Positions 18,175-27,015 of a DNA stretch of 64,000 nucleotides are shown here, piece by piece. The position numbers were made by a program, and so were the translations under genes. The notes below the pieces were generated by a model, which was not told where the DNA came from, did no database searches, and was given only the letters and a program-made list of their open reading frames with translations. Positions within the stretch are counted from its first letter, which is position 1. Each line of letters begins with the position of its first letter. The stretch covers positions 6,820,001-6,884,000 of the forward strand of contig OY781040.1 of the NCBI GenBank assembly GCA_963676095.1, in the 5' to 3' direction. The stretch is from G963676095 sp963676095. GTDB lineage: Bacteria > Bacteroidota > Bacteroidia > Bacteroidales > Prolixibacteraceae.

Positions 18175-18608
18175 CTTCCAGGTTAATTAAGTTAGTATCG
18201 TATCTCCTAACCAGGAGTAATTTTTTTTATGCTTGAAATTGTCACGAGGGACTTGCCATCCAACAATTAAATAAAAAATAAAAATAACTATAATCAAAGT
18301 GATTCTCCAAATAATTCCGGAACTATTGAACATCAACGCCTGCGTCCGTATTTAGAAATAATCCGGAGGGCACACAACGGGAGAGATAAAAAACCACAAG
18401 TGATTTTTTGAAAATGTCAAGACAAAAAAAAATTTTCACTTGACATTTTTTTAAAATCACAAGTGAAAAAATAAAAATCACTTGTGGTTTTCCAGATACC
18501 CTCAAGTACATTAGCTTTTGCCAAGCTCGATAAAAAAACCGATTTGTATAAAAAGAATAAGCTTTCTTTCTTTTAACAATTTATAAATTTACGGAATAAT
18601 CGAATATA
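18175..18608. other. Divergent intergenic region between sulfatase and ECF sigma gene
   Basis: AT-rich, without a plausible gene. It must hold the promoters of both flanking genes. Its outstanding feature is the nested inverted repeat at 18390-18491, listed separately. Confidence 0.6.
18390..18491. repeat. Nested inverted repeat with 19-bp and 11-bp arms
   Basis: AAAACCACAAGTGATTTTT (18390-18408) is the exact reverse complement of 18473-18491. Inside it, AAAATGTCAAG (18411-18421) is the exact reverse complement of 18439-18449. CACAAGTGA also recurs as a direct copy at 18459-18467. The whole can fold into one about 100-nt hairpin on either strand. It may be a regulatory site cluster or a small inverted-repeat element. 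Confidence 0.75.
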
Positions 18609-19196
18609 ATGCTGGAAGCTGATATTATAAAAGGGGTCAGGCAAGGTGACGAAAACACCTACATTTTTCTGTTCAGGGAATATTATGTAAGTCTGTGCGC
18701 ATATTCCAAAAGGTTTGTAGGACGTTCGGATGTTGCGGAAGATATTGTTTCCGGGACCTTTTTCAGAATATGGGAAAATAAAAACAAGATAGACATACGA
18801 AGTTCGGTAAAAGCTTACCTCTTCCAGGCAGTTTGCAACAACTCGCTCGACTATTTGCGAAAACTGAAAAAAGAGGAAAGACTTGAACAGTATTTCAGGG
18901 ATACAAATAATATCGGTTTTTCCATAACCAGTGATGAAACAACCAAACAAAATCTCCTTCCGGAGGATCTGGAAGAAAAAATAGAAAATGCTATTTGTAA
19001 TTTGCCCCCCCAGCAACAAAAAGCCTTCAGATTAAAACGTTTTCAAGGTAAAAAAAATAAGGAAATTGCCGAAATCATGGGGCTTTCCGTAAAAACAGTC
19101 GAAATGCACCTCTCGAAGGCCATGATTAACCTGCGCGAAAACCTGAAAGATTACCTTCCGTCATTTTTACTTTTCATCCTTTTTAAACGGACATAA
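18609..19196 (+). CDS. ECF RNA polymerase sigma factor
   Basis: 195 aa with region 2 (YIFLFREYYVSLCAYSKRFVG, then AEDIVSGTFFRIWENKN) and region 4 (LPPQQQKAFRLKRFQGKKNKEIAEIMGLSVKTVEMHLSKAM). This is the Bacteroidetes RpoE/FecI-type factor usually paired with a FecR-like anti-sigma and a SusC transporter, and exactly those genes follow. It should direct transcription of the downstream SusCD operon, and perhaps the divergent sulfatase, when ligand passes through the TonB receptor. Partner assignment is by context. Confidence 0.93.
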   Translation: MLEADIIKGVRQGDENTYIFLFREYYVSLCAYSKRFVGRSDVAEDIVSGTFFRIWENKNKIDIRSSVKAYLFQAVCNNSLDYLRKLKKEERLEQYFRDTNNIGFSITSDETTKQNLLPEDLEEKIENAICNLPPQQQKAFRLKRFQGKKNKEIAEIMGLSVKTVEMHLSKAMINLRENLKDYLPSFLLFILFKRT

Positions 19197-19283
19197 ACGA
19201 GAAAGAGTAATATTTTTCAAAAAATTTCTTTTTTCATACAGGGTTTTCTCCGTTTTTGCATCCAGTGAACAAGAGAATAAAAA

Positions 19284-20273
19284 ATGGAGACGTCAAATTA
19301 CATTCACGCATTACTTATCGGTTTATTTTCGGGCGAAATCACCCCTGAAGAAAAAAAAGTGATCGATACATGGCTTGGACAGTCATCCGGGAACAGGAAG
19401 CTTTATGCTGATTTCAAGGAAATCTGGCTTGCCTGCGGGGTTCCCGGTAATGCCGACCAATATCAGACAGAAAGAGCAATAAAACTTTTTAGGGAAAGAA
19501 TAGCCGCTGAAAAGCCTGCAAAAAAAATATTTGTATTGTCTGGTTTTATGAAATATGCCGCTATACTGCTCCTGATAATGGCTCTTCCTTTATCATACTA
19601 TCTCGGGAGGCATGCCGGTAATGTTCAATCAAAAATGATTTCCATTTCATGTGCATACGGCGACCGGACGGATATCGTTTTGCCTGACAGTTCGCATGTC
19701 TGGTTAAACTCAGGGAGCAAATTATCTTTTGACAATAATTTTGAGAAATACGGCAGGAATCTCTTTCTTGAGGGAGAAGCTTATTTCTCCGTTACAAAAA
19801 ATAAAAAATCACCTTTCAGGGTAAAAACAAAGGATATCGAAGTGGAAGTACTGGGTACCGAATTTGATCTGAAAGCTTATTCTGATGATCCGGACATATC
19901 CGCGACCCTGGTCACAGGAAGTATTAAAATAAACAGTAAAACGCAACAGGCATTGCTTTCTCCTTCGCAAAAAATAACCTATTCAAAAAAAAGCAGGTGC
20001 ATGACACTGGACAAGCTAACCGATACGCATGCGGAAACAGACTGGAAAGAAGGGAGATTAGTATTTAAAAATGAATCACTTGAGGACCTGAAACCAGAGT
20101 TGGAACGTTGGTTCGACGTTGAAATTGTTTTTGCGGATAATGCCGTAAAGGACCGGAGGTTTACCGGTATCCTGCAACGTGAAAGTATCCTGGAAGCAGT
20201 GTCCTATTTCGGACTTTCAAAACACGTTGCCTATCAGTATAATGGAAACAAAATTATATTTTATTCAAAATAA
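19284..20273 (+). CDS. FecR-family anti-sigma factor
   Basis: 329 aa. A cytoplasmic N-terminal DUF4974-type organisation (LFSGEITPEEKKVIDTWLG) is followed by one membrane helix near residues 88-108, then a periplasmic FecR domain (DRTDIVLPDSSHVWLNSGSKLSF, then LFLEGEAYFSVTKNKKSPFRVKT). The C-terminal segment (LEDLKPELERWFDVEIVFAD) resembles the secretin/STN-like region that contacts the signalling domain of the receptor. It should hold the adjacent ECF sigma inactive until the SusC STN domain signals. Starts 87 bp after the sigma gene. Confidence 0.93.
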   Translation: METSNYIHALLIGLFSGEITPEEKKVIDTWLGQSSGNRKLYADFKEIWLACGVPGNADQYQTERAIKLFRERIAAEKPAKKIFVLSGFMKYAAILLLIMALPLSYYLGRHAGNVQSKMISISCAYGDRTDIVLPDSSHVWLNSGSKLSFDNNFEKYGRNLFLEGEAYFSVTKNKKSPFRVKTKDIEVEVLGTEFDLKAYSDDPDISATLVTGSIKINSKTQQALLSPSQKITYSKKSRCMTLDKLTDTHAETDWKEGRLVFKNESLEDLKPELERWFDVEIVFADNAVKDRRFTGILQRESILEAVSYFGLSKHVAYQYNGNKIIFYSK

Positions 20274-20310
20274 CCGTTAAAACTTTTGCCTATGAATTGA
20301 AAAAACGAAA

Positions 20311-20334
20311 AAGGGAAGTGCCCCACACTTCCCC
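20311..20334 (+). promoter_or_regulatory. Hairpin between fecR and susC
   Basis: GGGAAGTG (20313-20320) pairs perfectly with CACTTCCC (20326-20333) across CCCCA. There is no U tract, so it may be an RNA-stability or attenuation element rather than a terminator. Confidence 0.45.
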
Positions 20335-20383
20335 TGCATATTCAAAATTAAACCGAAGTTTAACTTTTTAAGCATTTAAATTT

Positions 20384-23300
20384 ATGAAATTAAAACGAAT
20401 GGTCATTCCCCATACCCGGGAAAATGGCTTTAAAAAGTATTTTTTAATTATGAGACTGACGTGGTTTCTTATTCTGTTGTTCTCGCTTCAGGGAGCAGCA
20501 TCCGTATGGTCGCAAAATACAAGGATGAGCGTGAAGCTCAAAAATGCAACCCTGCAGGAACTTTTTTCCCAAATTGAGCAAAACTCAAACTACCGGTTCT
20601 TTTATAATAATGACGACGTCGACGTAAGCCAGACAGTTTCGGTCGATTCAGAAAATAAAACGATCGATCAGATCCTGGCAGCAGCCCTTGACGGCTTACC
20701 GTACAGTTTCAGGGAGCTCGACAATAAGCTCATTCTTGTCGAAAAAAAGTCGTTTCAAGACAGTCCGGAAGGTTTTAGCAACAGTCAGGCAAAAAAAATC
20801 ACAGGTAAAGTTACCGATAGCAACGGACAACCTCTCCCCGGAGTTACTGTTATTGTAAAAGGTACCAGCAACGGGACCATAACAGATACCAACGGGAACT
20901 ATTCGCTTCCTGCCGTTCCGGAGAATGCAACACTCCTCTTTTCGTTTGTCGGGATGAAGCCTCAGGAAATACCTGTTTCTGGTAACCAGGTAATCAACAC
21001 GGTCATGAGGGAAGAAACCATCGGGCTGGAGGAAGTTGTGGCAATCGGTTACGGTACCGTTAAAAAAAGCGACCTGACTGGATCTGTAGGGGTTGTAAAG
21101 TCCGATCAGCTAGACCAGCAAATAAACAGCAACCTGGCGACGGCCATGCAGGGGAAGATTTCCGGGGTTTCCGTTGAATCTTCAGGCGGAGCTCCCGGGG
21201 CCGGAATGAATATTGAAATCAGGGGGGCGGGTTCCCTGAATAACAACAATCCGTTGATATTGGTTGATGACATTGCTGTTACATCGATGAATAACCTGAA
21301 CCCGAACGACATCGAATCGATACAGGTATTAAAGGACGCTTCTGCAGCGGCCATATATGGTTCGCGGGCAGCAAATGGCGTTATCCTGATAACGACGAAA
21401 AGCGGTAAAAAGGGACCCGTAAAGATAGACGTCAATGTCGACTACGGGATCCAGGAAATCGGGAAAAAGCAGAACTTATGTACCACCGATGAATGGATCA
21501 AAGTAATCACAGAAGCCTGCAATGCCGCAGGCGAAGACATCCCAGAAATCGCGATAAACCCGGAGGTGGCAGGGACCGGTATTGACTGGCAGGACGAAGT
21601 TTTCAGGGTCGCCCCGGTACAGAACTATTCAATAGTAGCTACAGGCGGGTCCGAAAATCTTAACTATAACATGTCGCTTGGCTACCTCGACCAGGACGGA
21701 ATTATCGATAAGACAGACTACAGCAGGTTAAACCTCAGGTTAAAAACAGATTTTACAAAAGGACGCGTTAAACTGGGTGAAAGTATCCTTCTGACCCAGG
21801 AAACAACTCACGATATGCCCAGCGTCGGGGGACAGGGCGGAAACGTAATCGGGGCGACAGTCATGATGATACCGGCTTTCTCCATTTATGACGAGGATGC
21901 AGTCGGAGGTTATGGCGGGGCTTCCGGCTCGGTGCTTGATGTTTTTAACCCGGTAGCCGCCCTGAACCTTAAAAAGAGCAAAAGCGACTATTACAAGGCT
22001 TTGATCAACCTGTATGCCGAGGTCGAAATTCTCGACGGGCTCAAATATAAATTAAGCACCGGGGTTACCCTGAACGAACATAAAAATACATCGACTACTG
22101 CGGCTTACCAGGTCGGGACATTTTTTACCAACAGCGAAAACTATGCCTATAAAAGCAGTGCGCTTACCAAGTACTGGCAGATCGAAAATACCCTGTCATA
22201 CGACAAAACATTTGGGGGCAAACACTCGGTCAATGCGGTAATCGGATATACGACCTTTAAAAACAAATATGACGAATTTGATGCCTCCAAACAAGGGATG
22301 GCAGACGGTATCTGGGTCCTGGATGCCGGGTCGGACGATCCTACTGCCGGCGGAACAGCATCGGAAAACACGATGATCTCTTACCTGGGACGTGTTATTT
22401 ATTCCTATGATAACCGCTATATTTTTACGGGGACCTTCCGCAGGGACGGATCTTCCAGGTTCAGCAGTTCCAACCGCTGGGGAAATTTCCCGTCAATCTC
22501 AGCAGCATGGAACGCAGCGAACGAGGCATTCTTCGATAATTTGCACACTCCCGTATCTGAACTTAAGATAAGAGGCAGTTACGGAAAACTGGGAAACCAG
22601 GAAATAGGAGACTATAAATACACCGGGGCTATTACCTCCGGCGTAAGTTACGACAAAGGAGAATCTCAATCATTATGGGTAGGTAACATCCAGACAGAAT
22701 ATGTTCCGAGTAACCTGAAATGGGAAACGACCAGCACAACCAATGCCGGTATCGACCTGGGCATGTGGAACGGAAAACTCAACTATTCGCTCGATGTTTT
22801 CAAGAAAACAACAACAGACCTGCTGCTCCAGGTACCGCTGCCGTTGTCTGCAGGAGCCGATGACGACCCGTATGCCAATGCGGGCAAGATTTCCAACCAC
22901 GGCCTTGAAATGGTAATCAACTATAACGGGAACTACAAAGACTTCACCTATTCTGTTACAGGTACGTTCTCCCATGTTAAAAACGAAGTAAAGGAACTTG
23001 CTACCGGGTCGCAGGTACTTACAGGAAGCTCGGCTACGCATGGAGGCTCTGCTGTAACCTATACAAAAGTAGGTTATCCTATCTATTCATTTTTCCTGAT
23101 TAAAACTGACGGGTTATTCAAGAGTGATGAAGAAGTCCAGGCATATACAAAAGACGGGGAACTGATACAGCCCAATGCACAGGCTGGAGATATCCGTTTT
23201 GTCGATGCCAATGACGACGGGGAAATCGATGGAGAAGACCGGGTATATTGCGGAAGCCCGTTCCCAAAGTATGAATATGGAATAAGGCTCGATGGCGCAT

Positions 23301-23758
23301 GGAAATTTTTGGATGCAAGTATTTATTTACAGGGGACACACGGCAATAAAATTTATAATGGCATCAGAACCTATACTGAATCGGCTGTATATACCTGTGA
23401 GTACTCGACAGACCTGCTAAATTCCTACTCATTTAATACCAATTCATCTGTCCCGAGACTCGATCTGGACGATCCAAATGGTAACGGAGTCGACAACAGC
23501 GACCGTTTCCTTGAAGACGGTTCCTATCTGCGGCTAAAAAATGTACAAATCGGGTTCACCTTCCCCCAAAGATGGACAAACCGTTTATCAATTCAAAAAT
23601 GCCGGTTGTATCTGGGAGCCAACAACCTGGTAACCTGGACTGATTACAAAGGTTACAATCCGGACATCGGTAACAGCTCGATATCGTCGCGAGGTATCGA
23701 TTTCAGACAGTACCCGCTGAGCAGGTCATACCATATTGGTTTTCAAATGAACTTTTAA
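20384..23758 (+). CDS. SusC/RagA-type TonB-dependent outer-membrane transporter with STN domain
   Basis: 1124 aa. After a signal segment (to about residue 45) comes an STN signalling domain (VKLKNATLQELFSQIEQNSNYRFFYN). A carboxypeptidase-regulatory-like domain follows (ITGKVTDSNGQPLPGVTVIVKG). The plug contains the SusC signature (GLEEVVAIGYGTVKKSDLTGSV, then VLKDASAAAIYGSRAANGVILITTK) and the beta-barrel ends in the aromatic HIGFQMNF. It imports a ligand across the outer membrane with its SusD partner. The STN domain fits signalling to the upstream FecR anti-sigma. Neighbouring sulfatase suggests a sulfated glycan, which is inference. Confidence 0.96.
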   Translation: MKLKRMVIPHTRENGFKKYFLIMRLTWFLILLFSLQGAASVWSQNTRMSVKLKNATLQELFSQIEQNSNYRFFYNNDDVDVSQTVSVDSENKTIDQILAAALDGLPYSFRELDNKLILVEKKSFQDSPEGFSNSQAKKITGKVTDSNGQPLPGVTVIVKGTSNGTITDTNGNYSLPAVPENATLLFSFVGMKPQEIPVSGNQVINTVMREETIGLEEVVAIGYGTVKKSDLTGSVGVVKSDQLDQQINSNLATAMQGKISGVSVESSGGAPGAGMNIEIRGAGSLNNNNPLILVDDIAVTSMNNLNPNDIESIQVLKDASAAAIYGSRAANGVILITTKSGKKGPVKIDVNVDYGIQEIGKKQNLCTTDEWIKVITEACNAAGEDIPEIAINPEVAGTGIDWQDEVFRVAPVQNYSIVATGGSENLNYNMSLGYLDQDGIIDKTDYSRLNLRLKTDFTKGRVKLGESILLTQETTHDMPSVGGQGGNVIGATVMMIPAFSIYDEDAVGGYGGASGSVLDVFNPVAALNLKKSKSDYYKALINLYAEVEILDGLKYKLSTGVTLNEHKNTSTTAAYQVGTFFTNSENYAYKSSALTKYWQIENTLSYDKTFGGKHSVNAVIGYTTFKNKYDEFDASKQGMADGIWVLDAGSDDPTAGGTASENTMISYLGRVIYSYDNRYIFTGTFRRDGSSRFSSSNRWGNFPSISAAWNAANEAFFDNLHTPVSELKIRGSYGKLGNQEIGDYKYTGAITSGVSYDKGESQSLWVGNIQTEYVPSNLKWETTSTTNAGIDLGMWNGKLNYSLDVFKKTTTDLLLQVPLPLSAGADDDPYANAGKISNHGLEMVINYNGNYKDFTYSVTGTFSHVKNEVKELATGSQVLTGSSATHGGSAVTYTKVGYPIYSFFLIKTDGLFKSDEEVQAYTKDGELIQPNAQAGDIRFVDANDDGEIDGEDRVYCGSPFPKYEYGIRLDGAWKFLDASIYLQGTHGNKIYNGIRTYTESAVYTCEYSTDLLNSYSFNTNSSVPRLDLDDPNGNGVDNSDRFLEDGSYLRLKNVQIGFTFPQRWTNRLSIQKCRLYLGANNLVTWTDYKGYNPDIGNSSISSRGIDFRQYPLSRSYHIGFQMNF

Positions 23759-23884
23759 ATGATGATGAAATATATCCGCAAATCAGGACCAAAAACAGGG
23801 ACAAAAATTCCATGGAAATTCTGAGACACGTGATAAACAGACTATGAATATGATAAGTTTTAATAAAAATAACCGATAAAGCAT

Positions 23885-25402
23885 ATGAAAATCAAATATT
23901 TTCTAATAATACTATTGATCATTTCAATTGGGACCTCATGCTCCGATTCATTTCTGGAAGAAGAAGATCCGACCCAGATCACGACTGATGACTTCTGGCA
24001 AACAGAAGACGACCTGCTATCTGCTGTAGCCACAATTTATAATGCTATCACGGATGACTACGATGGACATTACGGAACCGTAAACTGGGAGCTTATTGAA
24101 TCAAAGACGGAAAATTTTGAAGAACGGAATGATGTCAGGAACAGGTATGTGATATCCGTTTTTCAAAACACCAGCAGCAACGATTGCTCTGCCGATCTCT
24201 ATAAAGGGGCTTATGTCGGAATTTTCCGGTCAAACCAGGTAATCCAGTACGGAGGGGCAATGGATCTCAGCGACGATGTAAAAAATCCATTGATAGCAGA
24301 AGCCCGTTTCTTGCGGGGGCTGAATTACTTTTTTCTTGTAACCGATTTTGGGGCGGTTCCCATCACTACTGCCGTGGCAGAAACATCAGAAGATTATTAT
24401 GTTGCAAAATCATCGGAAGAAGAGGTATGGGCACAGGTAATCAAAGACCTGACGGCTTCTGAAAAATACCTGCCGGATGTCTGGGATTCTGACAATAAAG
24501 GAAGGGCAACCAGGGGGGCAGCACTGGCTTATCTTGGACGGGCTTACCTGTACCAGGCCAATTACGACAGCACAATAGCCGTTCTGCAGGAAATCGTTGA
24601 CAATGAGTCGTCGTTTGGTTATGGCCTGCAGGCGGACTATGCCCAGCTTTTTGATGGCGAGCATGAAAACGGGGTGGAAGGTGTTTTCGAACTGGAATAC
24701 AGCAATGTCGGAGGTACAAGTATCTGGGCCAGCGATGCAATCGATCAGCCACAAACCACATTTATTGCAGAAGAATGTGCCCCGGGAGAGGTTGGCGGTT
24801 GGTACGAAATGCAGCCTACGACAGCACTCAGGGATTCATTTCTTGTCGAACAAACGGAGGACGGCAACTACGATCCACGGGCCCTGGCAACCATTGCCTG
24901 GAATTATTCAGGATGCATGTATTACCAGCTTGACTTCGTCTCTACCTGGGGAGACGATATCTGGTTAAAAAAGAACCAAAACTGGTGGAATGCCAACGAA
25001 ACGGATAATGAATATAAATCGGAGCTGAATGAGTATGGGATGCGTTATGCCGATGTTCTTTTAATGCTTGCCGAAGCTTATACCATGAAAGACGAGGTAT
25101 CAAAAGCGGCTCCTTTGGTACACCGGATCAGGGAAAGGGCAAACCTGCCCAATAAACTCGCTGTAATGACAGGCTATTCGCAGGACCGGATGATGACTGA
25201 AGTAAGGCACCAGCGGAACCTGGAATTTGCCAGGGAAGGATTGCACTGGTACGACCTGAAACGCTGGGACCTTCTGGATGAGACTATTAAGAATGCCAAA
25301 CAACCCGGCTATCAGAACTATTCTTCAAAATTCGAGTACTACCCGATACCGGAAGATGAACTCAACAATAACCCGAATATGACACAAAACGATCCCTGGT
25401 AA
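23885..25402 (+). CDS. SusD/RagB-family glycan-binding lipoprotein
   Basis: 505 aa. Lipobox ISIGTSC (Cys about 19) places it on the outer-membrane surface. SFLEEEDPTQITTDDFWQTEDDL is a classical SusD N-terminus, the TPR-like helical core follows (AEARFLRGLNYFFLVTDFGAVP), and the C-terminus is typical (VRHQRNLEFAREGLHWYDLKRW, then FEYYPIPEDELNNNPNMTQN). It caps the SusC transporter and binds the oligosaccharide. Located 126 bp after susC and ended by a long hairpin terminator. Confidence 0.96.
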   Translation: MKIKYFLIILLIISIGTSCSDSFLEEEDPTQITTDDFWQTEDDLLSAVATIYNAITDDYDGHYGTVNWELIESKTENFEERNDVRNRYVISVFQNTSSNDCSADLYKGAYVGIFRSNQVIQYGGAMDLSDDVKNPLIAEARFLRGLNYFFLVTDFGAVPITTAVAETSEDYYVAKSSEEEVWAQVIKDLTASEKYLPDVWDSDNKGRATRGAALAYLGRAYLYQANYDSTIAVLQEIVDNESSFGYGLQADYAQLFDGEHENGVEGVFELEYSNVGGTSIWASDAIDQPQTTFIAEECAPGEVGGWYEMQPTTALRDSFLVEQTEDGNYDPRALATIAWNYSGCMYYQLDFVSTWGDDIWLKKNQNWWNANETDNEYKSELNEYGMRYADVLLMLAEAYTMKDEVSKAAPLVHRIRERANLPNKLAVMTGYSQDRMMTEVRHQRNLEFAREGLHWYDLKRWDLLDETIKNAKQPGYQNYSSKFEYYPIPEDELNNNPNMTQNDPW

Positions 25403-25439
25403 TTTTTTTTACAATAAGCAATTTGTATACAAGAGCTTA

Positions 25440-25517
25440 TCAAAAGGGGTGATTCCAAAAGTTAATCCGGAATTCATTAATGGTAGATTCCGGAATTTCT
25501 GGGATTACCCCTTTTTA
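25440..25517 (+). terminator. Long terminator hairpin after susD
   Basis: CAAAAGGGGTGATTCC at its left end pairs with GGGATTACCCCTTTTT at its right end. A second stem inside uses AATCCGGAATT and GATTCCGGAATT. A T run follows. It probably ends or attenuates the susCD transcript before the downstream lipoprotein gene. Confidence 0.65.
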
Positions 25518-25684
25518 TGTTTGATCTGTCAAAGCGTTTTTGCAGGGAAAAATCGCATGAACATGTTTTTTATTAAATTCGCAGCAAGAAACGAACAAAA
25601 ACCTTTTAAAAGATTAAATCGAATTCAAAAATACTAACTTGTCGTTTCTTCAAAATTGTTCCGGAAAATTAATCATTCTAAAAT

Positions 25685-26920
25685 ATGAAACGAACATGTT
25701 GCTTAACTAAGTCTAAAAGACTGCTGCGTATAGGGATAAGCATGACCTGTGCTGTAATATTATTGAGTTTTCCTTCATGTAAACCTTCCCAAAGAAATCC
25801 AAGGACCGTTCTGGACCGCGATTACAAGGACCAAATTCTGAAAGGAAGGGAAACCCTTAAAGTGCTCCTGCTTACTTCTTCCGCACCCGGGTTATCGGTA
25901 TCGGTCTCTATCGATGGGAAAACAGTTTGGTCACAGGGAATGGGATATGCCAATAAAGAACTTAAAGTTCCTGCAAGCCCGGAGACAAAATTCAGGATCG
26001 GAAGGACCTCACAAATGTTTACGACCTTTCTTGTGGGAAGGCTCCAGGATGAAGGAAAGCTTAAGGTTACCGACTCCTTTTATAAATATATTCCTGACTT
26101 TCCTAAGAAACAATGGGACTTTACCCCATTACAGCTTGGGGTAACTTCAGCAGGCTTTCCGGAGGATAAAGTGAGCGAATTGGTGAAAAAAAACAAGGAT
26201 AAAAACAATAGCCTGAAAGACTATCTGCAAGACGAAAAAAACGACACAATGGTTTATAAACCGGATACCTATTTCACTGCATCCGATTATGGCATCTGTC
26301 TTCTCGGCATGCTGGCAGAGGAAGTATCGAAAACCAGGTTCGCGAAGCTTATGAAAAAGATGGTACTGGATACGCTCGGGCTAAAGGAGACCCTCATTGA
26401 CAGCCCATATGACCTGATTGATAACAGATCGGCAACGTACGATCTGAATTATATTGCACATCTCACCAATGCCCCCTTTGCCGATCTAAGATTTTGTGCA
26501 CCGGCACATGGATTTCTGTCAACGGCTGACGACCTGAATAAGGCAGCACAGGCGGCGATAATCGATACTACTTTCTTTCAAAAGGAAACCAGGGACCAGT
26601 TTTTTACGCGCCATGCGCTCGAAGGAGGCTTCAAAATAAACCGCGGCTTCGGATGGTGGATCGCTCAAGACCGGGCCGGGAGAACGCTATACGCCCAGGT
26701 AGGCTCGACGATAGGGGGCAGTTCGATGATAATTGCCTTTCCCGACCAGAAACTGATCGTGACGATATGTGCCAACATTTCTAATGACAGGGAAAATTTG
26801 CCGGCGGAGCAAATAGCTGACCTCTTCTTAAAGAAGATTGATCCCCGAGAAAATGACCAGGAAAAGAAAGAGATAAAACAAAAAAAGGCAGGACAAAAAT
26901 CGAAAGAAAAAGTTTCCTGA
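25685..26920 (+). CDS. Serine beta-lactamase-fold lipoprotein with substituted active-site motifs
   Basis: 411 aa. Lipobox FPSC (Cys32). The fold is recognisable as class C/DD-peptidase type: GLSVSVSIDGKTVWSQGMGYAN, FRIGRTSQMFTTFLVGRLQDEGKL, and the C-terminal YAQVGSTIGGSSMIIAFPDQKL. Aligned to the family, the S-x-x-K nucleophile/base is R107-T-S-Q110, the Y-x-N motif is A199-S-D201, and H-x-G is Q338-V-G. All three catalytic motifs are therefore lost, which predicts a binding or scaffold role rather than hydrolysis. A Lys-rich tail ends the protein. It follows susD by 282 bp and a terminator, so it may have its own promoter. Confidence 0.85.
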   Translation: MKRTCCLTKSKRLLRIGISMTCAVILLSFPSCKPSQRNPRTVLDRDYKDQILKGRETLKVLLLTSSAPGLSVSVSIDGKTVWSQGMGYANKELKVPASPETKFRIGRTSQMFTTFLVGRLQDEGKLKVTDSFYKYIPDFPKKQWDFTPLQLGVTSAGFPEDKVSELVKKNKDKNNSLKDYLQDEKNDTMVYKPDTYFTASDYGICLLGMLAEEVSKTRFAKLMKKMVLDTLGLKETLIDSPYDLIDNRSATYDLNYIAHLTNAPFADLRFCAPAHGFLSTADDLNKAAQAAIIDTTFFQKETRDQFFTRHALEGGFKINRGFGWWIAQDRAGRTLYAQVGSTIGGSSMIIAFPDQKLIVTICANISNDRENLPAEQIADLFLKKIDPRENDQEKKEIKQKKAGQKSKEKVS

Positions 26921-26935
26921 AAATTCATTCAGGAC

Positions 26936-26976
26936 CAAAAAAGCAGGGAACAGAAATTCTGCCCCTGCTTTTTTAT
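26936..26976. terminator. Bidirectional terminator between lactamase-fold gene and glyA
   Basis: AAAAAAGCAGG pairs with CCTGCTTTTTT, with an inner CAG/CTG stem, flanked by A and T runs. It serves both convergent genes. Confidence 0.75.
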
Positions 26977-27015
26977 AATATTTAATCAAAAATTATACGA
27001 ATCAATAACTTAATC

